39,362 bases of DNA, from the NCBI GenBank assembly GCA_902772645.1, contig CACYBM010000039.1, forward strand, positions 1-39,362, given 5' to 3'. Made by a program: the position numbers and the translations under genes. The DNA comes from an uncultured Pseudomonadota bacterium. GTDB taxonomy: Bacteria; Pseudomonadota; Alphaproteobacteria; RUG11792. Positions 1 to 11,549 of this stretch are shown here, piece by piece. How positions within the stretch are numbered: position 1 is the first letter of the stretch; the number at the start of each line of letters is the position of its first letter. Below the pieces are notes generated by a model. It saw nothing but the letters and a program-made list of their open reading frames with translations. It ran no database searches and had not been told where the DNA came from.

Positions 1-481
1 AATCATGTAATATTAATATTATAACTGCAATTACTGCTTCAATTCTATGTTCTTGCTCTTTATAATATATTAAATATTTAAAAGATACACATGAAGTAAT
101 AAATGAACCAACTGTTCCTAATACTAACCCTGATAATGTTTTATTATTTATTATGCTTTGGAAAAATTTAGGACCACCTATTAATTTATCTCCTAAATAT
201 GACAATACTCTGTAACTCCATATTATACTGAAATACCATATTGTTACACTACTACCATATGGTGGAAATATTATACACCATAAGAATAACTGAGGCATTA
301 TATAGAAAGTAAGAAAACTCAACAGTGCATGATTATTCTTACTTATCCTAAACCATTCTATTAATGATAATATAAATAAAATCAAAAACAGTACTGGATA
401 TAGTATATAATAATCAGTTATTAATACAAGAGATATTATAAAGTTAAATAATATGCTACTTAATGTTTTGTTGTCAAACAT
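1..481 (-). CDS. CdsA-like membrane protein, degenerate paralog (3' end outside window)
   Basis: The frame is open for 160 codons from the ATG at 481 to the window edge, with a TAA five codons upstream of that ATG. The product is hydrophobic with several membrane spans. It aligns along its length with the intact CdsA at 26441-27073: the start (MFDNKTLSSIL versus MLNNSLTRSIS), then LIEWFRISKNNHALLSF versus LIEWFNINKNKNTLLFY, then KLIGGPKF, which is identical in both. The conserved CdsA segment WSCDTFAYIGG has become WSYRVLSYLGD, losing the acidic residue, and SPNKTWSG has become INNKTLSG. CdsA makes CDP-diacylglycerol from CTP and phosphatidate in the inner membrane; this copy probably cannot. 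The C-terminal signature lies outside the window. It sits head-to-tail with a second such paralog. Homology is seen directly; loss of activity is inferred. Confidence 0.8.
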   Translation of the reverse strand, partial: MFDNKTLSSILFNFIISLVLITDYYILYPVLFLILFILSLIEWFRISKNNHALLSFLTFYIMPQLFLWCIIFPPYGSSVTIWYFSIIWSYRVLSYLGDKLIGGPKFFQSIINNKTLSGLVLGTVGSFITSCVSFKYLIYYKEQEHRIEAVIAVIILILHD

Positions 482-535
482 ATACAGTATGAATTAGTTT
501 AATACATCTTTTATTGTAATATATCTTTGTAAAAA

Positions 536-1192
536 CTATATTAATTTTAGTATAACTACGTATATTATATAAACATAGCTAATAAATAAGAAACTATTTG
601 CAATCTTTATTATAATACCATGAGTTGGCATTATACTTTCAGTAGTTGATAATTCTTTTATATAATTATTTTCTGATAATGGTTTTATCCTAGTTAACAT
701 AAAATCACTAATCAATAACATTATAGTAAATGATAGTGTAACACTTGTGCAGTATAACAATTGAAAATTATCATTATTTAAAAATTTTAAGTATAAATAA
801 AAATATATAACAATAAAAGCAGTTATTACATTTATTATTCGTTTCAATAAAATTCTATTAATTTTTATTTGTAAGCCATCTATAATTTTAAAGAATACGA
901 ACGATATAATATCGTATAACAGTATCATTCTAAAAAATAATATAGATATTTCCTCCTGTTTTGTTATGTACCAATATATCATCGGAATAATTATATATAG
1001 TATGCCAATATAAAATATTAATGATTTTTTATTTGTTTTATTAGCTGCAATCCATCCTATTAACATTGAAAATAATGCCATTACCATATATATGTTGTAT
1101 GTATTATCTGAAAAATAATCAATATATATCGTTATTCCAATAAACAAGATAGATACCATTACATTAATAAATTTTTTTATAAATTTGTTCAT
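536..1192 (-). CDS. CdsA-like membrane protein, catalytic signature lost
   Basis: This is a 218-residue multi-spanning membrane protein with a clear, distant resemblance to the intact CdsA at 26441-27073. The middle matches as SLIFYIGILYIIIPMIYW versus TLLFYCGTLYISFPILYL. The C terminus matches as SIMPTHGIIIKIANSFLF versus NIIPGHGGVLDRFDSFLL, and both end in a YIIY-rich hydrophobic tail. The CdsA family signature K-R-x4-K-D-x8-H-G-G-x2-D-R-x-D, complete in the intact gene, is gone: KR and KD are absent, HGG is HGI, and DRFD is KIAN. The GGPKF and SPNKTW segments are also lost. Length is normal for the family and the frame is intact, so the gene has probably been kept for a non-catalytic role or is an early pseudogene. 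It precedes the partial paralog at 1-481 by 54 bp on the same strand. Confidence 0.8.
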   Translation of the reverse strand: MNKFIKKFINVMVSILFIGITIYIDYFSDNTYNIYMVMALFSMLIGWIAANKTNKKSLIFYIGILYIIIPMIYWYITKQEEISILFFRMILLYDIISFVFFKIIDGLQIKINRILLKRIINVITAFIVIYFYLYLKFLNNDNFQLLYCTSVTLSFTIMLLISDFMLTRIKPLSENNYIKELSTTESIMPTHGIIIKIANSFLFISYVYIIYVVILKLI

Positions 1193-1505
1193 GACATATA
1201 TTAATAAATATACTACTATTAATTCTAATATAAAATTATTTAATGCTTTGTTAAATGATATGATATTCGTTTTGCTAATCTTATGAGATTATATTCAGTA
1301 TAAGTTAAATACAATTGAATTATTGAAAAGTACCGAAAATATATACATTATAATTTATCTTCTAAATCGTATTTAATTTTAATAAAATTTAAATGAATTA
1401 GTAATGCACTTAACTAATCCACATTAAAAATACACACCATGCTAAACGCTATTTTAGTGATATTTCTAATATTCGCCTTAATACCAAATTGAATTGGAGA
1501 TAAAT
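1193..1505. other. Non-coding stretch with a possible 17-codon leader remnant
   Basis: No gene-sized open frame is visible on either strand. At 1439-1492 (plus) there is a 17-codon hydrophobic frame (MLNAILVIFLIFALIPN) ending in TGA, which looks like the remains of a signal peptide. The rest is AT-rich sequence in which I see no structure. Confidence 0.4.
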
Positions 1506-1676
1506 ATGTTTTTTACTACTGATCTATTTAAAGTATTGTATAAATTTAGTAAATTATCCAAATCCGTCTGTAATAATCTACTAGTAAATGGATTAGATTT
1601 ACTAATGCCAAATCGTTTCCTACATATTTTATCTACAGGTTTTTTGTATTATATTGCAAAAATATTTTATCAATAA
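1506..1676 (+). CDS. Possible small protein, 56 residues
   Basis: The ATG at 1506 is preceded by GGAG at 1496-1499, a plausible ribosome binding site at six-base spacing. The product (MFFTTDLFKVLYKFSK...) has a weakly amphipathic N-terminal half and an aromatic C terminus, with no recognisable domain. In DNA this AT-rich a frame of this length can arise by chance. It is listed only because of the ribosome binding site. Confidence 0.25.
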   Translation: MFFTTDLFKVLYKFSKLSKSVCNNLLVNGLDLLMPNRFLHILSTGFLYYIAKIFYQ

Positions 1677-1737
1677 TAAATTATATACTAAGCAACAGTT
1701 GGTATTTTGTCTTTAAATAATTGTGTAATAGTTAATA

Positions 1738-1967
1738 TTACATGTTTATAAAATCATGTAGATTGTTAAGTTTTAACGTACTACGTATTGTATTCAATCT
1801 ATCTACTGATAACTGTTTATTTGTTTTTATATCATTAACAACATAATTTTTATCGATATTAACTTGTTCGCCATAGGAATTGTTCATACAATTGATTAAA
1901 ATAATTTAGATTTTGTTGTTCACTTTGAACATTTGAAGATAATAACAAAAGGTTACTAATACAGAAT
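1738..1967 (-). pseudogene. Remnant of a small exported-protein gene
   Basis: Two minus-strand frames join into one plausible product. The upstream frame reads a leader-like NLLLLSSNVQSEQQNLNYF and ends in TAA near 1861. The other frame (ATG at 1887, stop at 1738) reads MNNSYGEQVNIDKNYVV and ends TIRSTLKLNNLHDFINM. That ending resembles the tail TLKDQIKPESYLQTIDDMI of the decayed leader-family gene at 35156-35622. I infer a frameshifted remnant of the same kind of gene, with its start lost at the junction with the gene beginning at 1968. The similarity is short, so confidence is low. Confidence 0.35.
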
Positions 1968-3554
1968 TTGAATGCGGCTGATAGAGTTATATCAGATAAT
2001 TTCATGATTCCTCAGGGTGCAATTGCAATATATGATGGTGGGGCTAATTTACATTTAGATAAAGATGGAAAACTAAATTGTGGAACAATTAATACACAGT
2101 TAACAGGAAATCCTGGAACCGTATTGGTAAATAAAGCTATTGATAATAATAACAAAATAATTCCACATATAATAGAAGGTGCACTAAATATTTATAAAGA
2201 TGGAATATTTATTAATAATTTCAATGAATCGGATAGTATTAAATTAAATAATACTGTTATATTAGCATCCACTAGTAATGTAACAACTTATAATACTGAT
2301 AATAATAGTATTTTAAGTGGTATTATCCAAAATGGTATAGCATGTGATGAGAATAAGAATGGAAATAGTGTACTAATACTTGAACCTGGGGTAGCAATTA
2401 ATATTAACAAAAATAATACTGAAAAACAAAATAAAGGACAAATATATGGTGGTATAGTAGACTTAACACAATATATTAAAATAGATAATACAAGTAAACT
2501 TACATTAAATAACTTAGTAATCACCAATAATGGACAGTCAATTAATGCACATGTAAGAAATGCATTTATAAAATTATTTAATAATGAAGATAAACGTAAT
2601 ACAAAACAACAACTAACATTAGATAACAATATTGATCCAATTAATAATAAGAAAAATGAAAATAAAATATTATTTAATAAAATGAAGTTTACTAACTGTG
2701 TTACTGAAATACCAAGTGGTAGTGGATACATTGGTTATGGAGAACATAAAAAAATGATAAATAACAATATTAAAACTAGTCAATTAAATTATATTTATAA
2801 TAATAATTTAGAAATAGTTAAAAAATTATTTAACGGTAATTTGAATACAACCATAACTAGTAATACAGCTTTAAAACAATATAATTTAATGATAAGAAAT
2901 ATTGATTACAAGGAATTATTTGCAGATTTATTTAAGAAATACATGGAATATAATTGCTATATACAAACAAACGATAGTAATAACTATAAGATATCAGATG
3001 TAATATCAGATGAAGTTATTCAAAATGACAAAAAATATAAAGTCTCTAATGAGTTTCCATTACAACAGGCCAATATAAAATTAGATAATAATACACATAT
3101 TTATATACAAGTTATGGGATGTAATGTAAAGAAAATAAAATTAACTAGTGATAATGATAATAGCACTATACATGTATATAATGAATGGATAAAATTTGGT
3201 GGTTCTATTGAGTTAGAAAATATAGCTAATATAGTACAGGAGTATTATCCTATTAATAACGAATACCTTGGGTATTCATTTCCTTTATTACAGAATCAAA
3301 AAGTAAATTATGTATTTAAGAACAGTGGTGTATTAAATTTGAATTATATAAACAAAGATAATAGTAATGAAATTAATTTCAATTTGAATTCAATAATAAT
3401 TTGTAGAGGGAAAAGCATAAATAAACAAAACGAAGTTGTAATAAAAAAACATGAAAATGCAAAAATTACTAATATCAAATTAAATGACATAGTTGTTAGA
3501 CGAAATGCTGTTTTAAGAGGAGTATCAATAACATTATGTAAATTGAATAAATAG
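1968..3554 (+). CDS. Large exported-protein family member, apparently missing its signal peptide
   Basis: The 528-residue product is Asn/Ile-rich with beta-strand-like spacing, and I recognise no named domain. It is a paralog of the broken gene on the minus strand at 5541-7761: LFADLFKKYMEYNCYIQTN matches LSFSDLFNKYVDYNCYISS, and FNKMKFTNC followed by SGSGYIGYG matches FNQFKFNNC followed by SDGGYIF. The paralog has a signal peptide (IGILAINQCLYA); this copy has none. The first usable start is TTG at 1968, after an in-frame TGA at 1926, and the next is ATG at 2004. The 5' end therefore looks truncated, possibly by the rearrangement that put a leader remnant on the opposite strand at 1738-1967. 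Transport without a signal peptide is doubtful, so this may be a pseudogene with a long surviving frame. Confidence 0.65.
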   Translation: MNAADRVISDNFMIPQGAIAIYDGGANLHLDKDGKLNCGTINTQLTGNPGTVLVNKAIDNNNKIIPHIIEGALNIYKDGIFINNFNESDSIKLNNTVILASTSNVTTYNTDNNSILSGIIQNGIACDENKNGNSVLILEPGVAININKNNTEKQNKGQIYGGIVDLTQYIKIDNTSKLTLNNLVITNNGQSINAHVRNAFIKLFNNEDKRNTKQQLTLDNNIDPINNKKNENKILFNKMKFTNCVTEIPSGSGYIGYGEHKKMINNNIKTSQLNYIYNNNLEIVKKLFNGNLNTTITSNTALKQYNLMIRNIDYKELFADLFKKYMEYNCYIQTNDSNNYKISDVISDEVIQNDKKYKVSNEFPLQQANIKLDNNTHIYIQVMGCNVKKIKLTSDNDNSTIHVYNEWIKFGGSIELENIANIVQEYYPINNEYLGYSFPLLQNQKVNYVFKNSGVLNLNYINKDNSNEINFNLNSIIICRGKSINKQNEVVIKKHENAKITNIKLNDIVVRRNAVLRGVSITLCKLNK

Positions 3555-3972
3555 TGTAATAGCATAAATCTATAATATAGATATATTACTCATTAATAAA
3601 GTATTAGAGAATAATACTATATTGAACAGTTTATAAATAGTAATATAGATTTTATTAAAAGTTACATATAATTATGATTGTACATTAATAATATAATGTA
3701 AATAGAATATGTTATATAATATAGCATTATATATAACACGTGATAAAAATAATGCATTATCATTAGTATTTAGTGTGTGTTGTTATTAAGCAATACTACA
3801 ATATAAATATGTAATAGTAGTTATACTATTAATATAGTATTGATTAATAAAGGATTATATAATAAGTCACAACCAATAATTAATATTTGTTGTTATAAAA
3901 CAATGCCAGGAATGACAACGATGCATTAATGATATAATGTAAATTAATGGGTTTACGTTATTATGTGTTATC
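3555..3972. other. Intergenic region upstream of rbfA-nuoD with two imperfect direct repeats
   Basis: There is no open frame of note. A segment near 3680 (cattaataatataatgtaaat) recurs near 3922 (cattaatgatataatgtaaa), and a TTGTTAT-rich element near 3779 recurs near 3891. The stretch presumably holds the promoter for rbfA-nuoD, but no -35/-10 pair stands out from the AT background. Confidence 0.4.
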
Positions 3973-4383
3973 ATGTCAAGTTTGAATTTATTTGTTCCAG
4001 AAAAGCGTAAAACTATAAGTGCTAAGAATGATAAGATAGCTAATAAAATTAGAGAATGCTTTTCTATGGCCTTGACCAGAAGAGATTTCCCAATATTATC
4101 GGGACATGAAGATGAATCTATACTAAGAACTTACGTCACTATAACTTATGTAAAACTATCTTCTGACTTACGTAATGCTACAGTATTGTATGTTACATTA
4201 AATGATGAATATTTAGAAGAAACAGATAGATTCTTCAAATTACAGGAACACTACTTTAAAAATCTCATAGCTAAGAGATTAAAAATAAAGTATATACCAG
4301 ATATTGTCTTTAAATTAGATAAATCAATAGAGTATTCTAAAAATATCGATAAAGTATTAGAAAGTATAAATGTACATTCTTAA
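3973..4383 (+). CDS. rbfA: Ribosome-binding factor A
   Basis: The 136-residue protein has the RbfA layout: an N-terminal helix (ANKIRECFSMALTRRDFP), then a single KH-like domain with the strand pattern YVTITYVKLSSDLRNATVLY and the C-terminal RLKIKYIPDIVFKLDKSIEY that matches the family's R-x-P-x-L-x-F-x-x-D motif in relaxed form. RbfA binds the 30S subunit and helps mature the 5' end of 16S rRNA. Length is normal for alphaproteobacteria. In many bacteria it follows infB; here it is directly followed by nuoD, whose ATG lies inside its last codons (14-base overlap), so the two are probably co-transcribed and translationally coupled. Confidence 0.9.
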   Translation: MSSLNLFVPEKRKTISAKNDKIANKIRECFSMALTRRDFPILSGHEDESILRTYVTITYVKLSSDLRNATVLYVTLNDEYLEETDRFFKLQEHYFKNLIAKRLKIKYIPDIVFKLDKSIEYSKNIDKVLESINVHS

Positions 4384-5494
4384 CTATGGCCCTCATCATC
4401 CTTCTACTCATGGTATTTTAAGATTATTACTTACCATGGAAGGTGAGGAAGTAATAAAATGCGAGCCAATAATAGGATATTTACATAGAGGAGTAGAGAA
4501 ACTTGTAGAATCTAAAAGTTTTATATCAATAATTCCATATATAGATAGATTAGACTATTTAGCTCCTGTCATATCAGAACATGCATATGTTTTAGCATTG
4601 GAAAAAGTATTAAACATAGAAGTACCAAGAAGAGCATTAATAGTAAGAACTATATTTGATGAACTAACAAGAATCTCTTGTCACATTATGGGAATAGGAT
4701 GTGCTACGTATGATATGGGATTAATGAACGTATTCCTCTATGGTATGGAGGAAAGAGAAAAGATAATGGATATATTCTATAGTACTACTGGAAATAGAAT
4801 GCATCTTGCTTATTACATACCAGGAGGATTAACTAATGATATCAATATTGATATAATTACTGCAATAGTTTCATTTATCAATAATTTAGATTTTTACTTG
4901 AATAATGTCGAAACATTAGTATTGAATGGTAGAATATTTAAACAAAGAACTAAAAATGTTGGTATTATAACTAGTGACTTAGCAATTAGATATGGTATTT
5001 CAGGATTAAATCTAAGATCTACTGGAATTAATTATGATATAAGACAAGTCAACCCCTATGGAATATATAAAGAACTTAGTTTTAAACCAATATTATTAAA
5101 CAAAAGTGACTGCTATAATAGAACTTATTTAAGGTATTTAGAAATAAAACAAAGTATAGATTTAATTAGACAATGTTTAGATATAATAGAAAATGGTGAA
5201 TATTGCTCTTATAATAAATATACGAGAGACGATAGTAGTGTATTCTTTGATTTTAATATAAAATTACCAGCAAATATTTGCATATATACATCAGTTGAGA
5301 ATTCAAGAGGAGAGTTCGGAATACATTTATTTACTGGAAATAAATATTGCAATACTCCACATAGACTTCATTTTAAAGCTCCAAGTTTTGCAATAATACA
5401 AATGCTTGGGGAATTACTAAAGGGAGCAACCCTAGCAGATGTTAGTGTCATATTAGGTTCCCTAGATTTCATAATGGGTGATTGCGATAGGTAA
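4370..5494 (+). CDS. nuoD: NADH-quinone oxidoreductase subunit D (complex I 49-kDa subunit)
   Basis: The 374-residue protein starts NYGPHHPSTHGILRLLLTME, carries IIGYLHRGVEKL and DRLDYLAPVISEHAY, and ends GSLDFIMGDCDR, all hallmarks of NuoD. It belongs to the peripheral arm of complex I and helps form the quinone site where electrons leave the terminal Fe-S cluster. The start is firm, because a TAA immediately precedes the ATG in frame. The N terminus is about ten residues shorter than in many homologs, but the C terminus is complete. No other nuo gene lies beside it, so the complex I genes are split up in this genome. It implies aerobic respiration. It overlaps the end of rbfA. Confidence 0.95.
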   Translation: MYILNYGPHHPSTHGILRLLLTMEGEEVIKCEPIIGYLHRGVEKLVESKSFISIIPYIDRLDYLAPVISEHAYVLALEKVLNIEVPRRALIVRTIFDELTRISCHIMGIGCATYDMGLMNVFLYGMEEREKIMDIFYSTTGNRMHLAYYIPGGLTNDINIDIITAIVSFINNLDFYLNNVETLVLNGRIFKQRTKNVGIITSDLAIRYGISGLNLRSTGINYDIRQVNPYGIYKELSFKPILLNKSDCYNRTYLRYLEIKQSIDLIRQCLDIIENGEYCSYNKYTRDDSSVFFDFNIKLPANICIYTSVENSRGEFGIHLFTGNKYCNTPHRLHFKAPSFAIIQMLGELLKGATLADVSVILGSLDFIMGDCDR

Positions 5495-5540
5495 TTAAAT
5501 TAAAACAATCTCCTAATTATCATTCCATGTTTTTGCCACA

Positions 5541-7761
5541 TTATGAATTTACTGGAAGTTTTTCCTTAACCATTTTAGGACTAATTATTAATGTTCCATT
5601 TAATTTAAATGGTTTATTTGCTGCAAAACCTCCTGTTACTATGTAAGTATTGGCAGATGTTTCTACTACATCTATATTACTTTCCTTACTTTCTCCTATA
5701 GTTAATTTATCGACTACAAATGGCTTTTTATTATGTTTATCTCCAGCAGAAAATGCTTGTTTTGTTAAATCATCACTTGCACTTGGATTACAAGTTTGAT
5801 TAACTGTATATTCTAATATTTCACTATTTGTACATTCATTTTTACTTGTCTTTTCACTATCATTATTATTAATTAATAATGAATAATTTTCAAATACATT
5901 ACCGGCATAGTTTTGATATATTTGTGTCGTTAGTTTTTCAATGTTACGCTTTTTTATTTCTTTATTTTCTGAATCATCCTCTATTGCTCTGTTAGTAAGA
6001 TATTGCAATAAGTCCATTCGATCTACTGATGTTTTATTTAATTTTATTTTTACTAATTCTGTAATTTTTTTCTCATCTGAACCTAAATCAGAATAATTAT
6101 CTGGTTTTTCATTTACTTCATTTTCTAATACGGATAAGTATTGTGTGATTAATATTTGTAACTGATCACCAGAATCCGTTTTACCTGTAATATCTGAAAT
6201 GGTTTTTAGGCCCTCCAGTGTAGGTAGGTTACGAGATAAACTGCCACTGTAATTATCCCATGGGTTATTAAAGTGCAATCTTAATGGTTTACTAATATCT
6301 GCACTTTTTGTAGTAGTGCTTCCATCTTCTCCTGCTTCATCATATTGGTATTTATTACTTATTTTAATATTTTTATTTTCAGATACTTGTATATACAAAT
6401 TTTTTTCATGCCATGATCTTGTTTCATCGCTATTTGTTTTTATATTACCATCTTTATCAGACATTTTTAGTGTGAGATTCAATGGCTTGCTAACATCTTG
6501 TTCTTCAGTTGTTATTGCATAAGCTAAATTGTCTGAGTTACTTTCAGTTGAAGAAATATAACAATTATAATCAACGTACTTATTAAATAAATCTGAGAAT
6601 GATAGTTTATTTAAATCTTTATCAATAATTGCATCATACAATACTAATCCATCATTGTTTGATAGTTCATTGCCACTTGCATCTTTATAATTATGATATA
6701 TCTTTTGATTATTTACGTCAAACAACAGTTTTAATTTACCAAAATTTACATTTTCAACATTTTCATTGTATTCTATTTTACGAAGACCAGTCGTGTCATT
6801 GTATGATCTCACTGCATTTTTTGTTAATTCTTGTATAGAAATAACAGTCTCGTTATCTCCTGGTTTTCTAAATATGTACCCCCCATCACTAACATCACTA
6901 CTAGGTATTTTCAGCATTACAGTTGTTAAATTTAAATTGATTAAACATGGATTTTTGTTGATCTAATAAATCATTAAGTTGTATTACCTTATCTTCCATC
7001 TCATCATGTTTAAATAATTGTATATTTACATTTTCAAGTGTATTTGTCAATTTCTGACCAATTGTATTATCTTCTTGTTCTGTACCACTTCCAAATATTA
7101 CATTTTTATTTCCTTTGTCGTCTTCATCTGCTCCAATTTCTATATAACTTGTTAAATCTACATTTACACCATTTATATTACCATCTGATTGTGCTCCAGG
7201 TATGAATTTAATAGTCCCATCCTTTGCTTCTGATAGATTGCTACTTTTAGTAGAGGCTATACTTAATGAATCTGTATCAAATTCATGGTATCGAACATTA
7301 CTTTCTGTACTAGTATTCCACTTAAATCCATTTAATACTCTACCTATCTGGTTTGTTGACTCAAACGTTCCAGCATTTAATGTACCTGTCTTTTCTACTA
7401 TTATTGTGTTTTGGTTTATTAATTAACCAATATTACTAATTGTTCCATTAATAGATAGCGAAGCTTCATTTAAAACTCTACCGTCTTGATTTATTTTTAC
7501 TGTACCAGACATTTCACTTGTTAAGTCACCTTCACCTGATATGTGAAAATATGTGCTCTTTGTCTCGTTATTAAATCCAGCTTCAATGTTACCAATTGTG
7601 AAGTTTGCACCATCTGGTACATTAACTGCAGATAATGACATTACTCCACCATTTTCGAGTATCGCCCTATCATTAATATTAGCTATACCATACTTTGATG
7701 CATATAAGCATTGGTTTATTGCTAATATACCTATAATTGAACCTAATAATATTTTTTTTAT
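5541..7761 (-). pseudogene. Decayed large exported-protein gene (lost start, in-frame stop, frameshift)
   Basis: Read from 7761, the frame encodes a typical signal peptide (KKILLGSIIGILAINQCLYA), then KYGIANINDRAILENG. A good ribosome binding site (AAGGA) stands six bases ahead of an ATA where ATG is expected. An in-frame TAA lies at 7423-7425. The same frame resumes to FNQFKFNNCNAENT, then stops at 6901-6903. A +1 frame from about 6930 carries the continuation to 5541 (458 codons from an internal ATG at 6917). The product is a paralog of 1968-3554 (shared LFNKYVDYNCYIS, KNLYIQVSENKNIKIS). No beta-barrel domain is visible at the C terminus. Function is unknown; it was probably a secreted or surface protein. 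The three lesions make full-length expression unlikely, although the long downstream frame could still be translated from an internal start. Confidence 0.75.
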
Positions 7762-10760
<2,999 letters not shown>

Positions 10761-11509
10761 ACGTCTCTAAAAAGCGCGATAGAAGATTGAACATATCTGA
10801 ACTTATATAATAAAAACTCAGACGTGTGGCGGATGATCAGTAGCTTAGCTAATAAACTTAGACGTATAACTTCTAAAACTTGAATGTGGATAAAAAACCT
10901 GGATATGTAAACAGCAAAATTCTGATAAACAATTTGGATAGACATATTATAACTTGCTGAAAATTGATAAAAATGACGTATAGATGGATAGAACCAAATT
11001 AACAAGTAAGTCGTTGTATATCTAACATCTAAAAATTGATTATATAGAAATATGTTTAACTGATAAATTGTGTGAGACGCGAAGTATTACTAGATAAGTT
11101 GGATGTATAAATTCATCATGTGTCAAGAAGATGTATGGCCTAATAGAAATCTAATCATACCAGTGAGCATTTTAGATGGGTAAAACATGGGACTTAAACA
11201 TAAAAAGAACAAAAATTTAAATATATCTCATCTAATCAGTTCAGTAAACCAAATTGGAAGCATGTATATGGATTAATATTACAAGATATTTAGATTTATA
11301 TCAGAGAAATATTAGAGTATCTAAAAAGTTAGAATTATATTATCAAATACTTGTTAATATTACGAAATCTGGAGGACTGAACTATTAAATCAATTTAGTA
11401 AAATACAAAGTATTTTACAATATAAGACGTATTGAAAAATAGTGTGTATTATAATATAAATATTCTTACAACATAAATCTGATATAAGTAGTAATAAATA
11501 TTAAGTACA
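10761..11509. other. Unexplained 750-bp non-coding region after gyrB
   Basis: There is no open frame of coding character on either strand. Locally the sequence is less AT-rich than other gaps in the window and repeats short words such as gacgt and tggat. A segment at about 10893-10913 (aaaacctggatatgtaaac) resembles the very end of gyrB (aaaatttagatgtgtaaac at about 10744-10762). It may be a strongly decayed gene, a decayed repeat or a structured RNA. I cannot choose between these by reading. Confidence 0.4.
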
Positions 11510-11540
11510 TGCACATACAGTGTATATGTACTGTAGTGCA
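11510..11540 (-). terminator. Hairpin downstream of the 538-residue secreted protein gene
   Basis: TGCAC (11510-11514), a bulged A, TACAGT (11516-11521), an 8-base loop, then ACTGTA and GTGCA (11530-11540) form an 11-bp stem. It lies just beyond the stop of the minus-strand gene at 11550. The T-run after it is poor, so efficiency is uncertain. Confidence 0.5.
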
Positions 11541-11549
11541 CTATACAAA

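Noticed and set aside
2288-2731. 147-codon hydrophobic antisense frame in the 1968-3554 gene
   Set aside because: Hydrophobic antisense frames are a by-product of Asn/Lys-rich coding sequence in AT-rich DNA.
6316-6966. Plus-strand frames opposite the decayed surface-protein gene
   Set aside because: They overlap one another and the minus-strand gene, and have no ribosome binding sites or sensible products.
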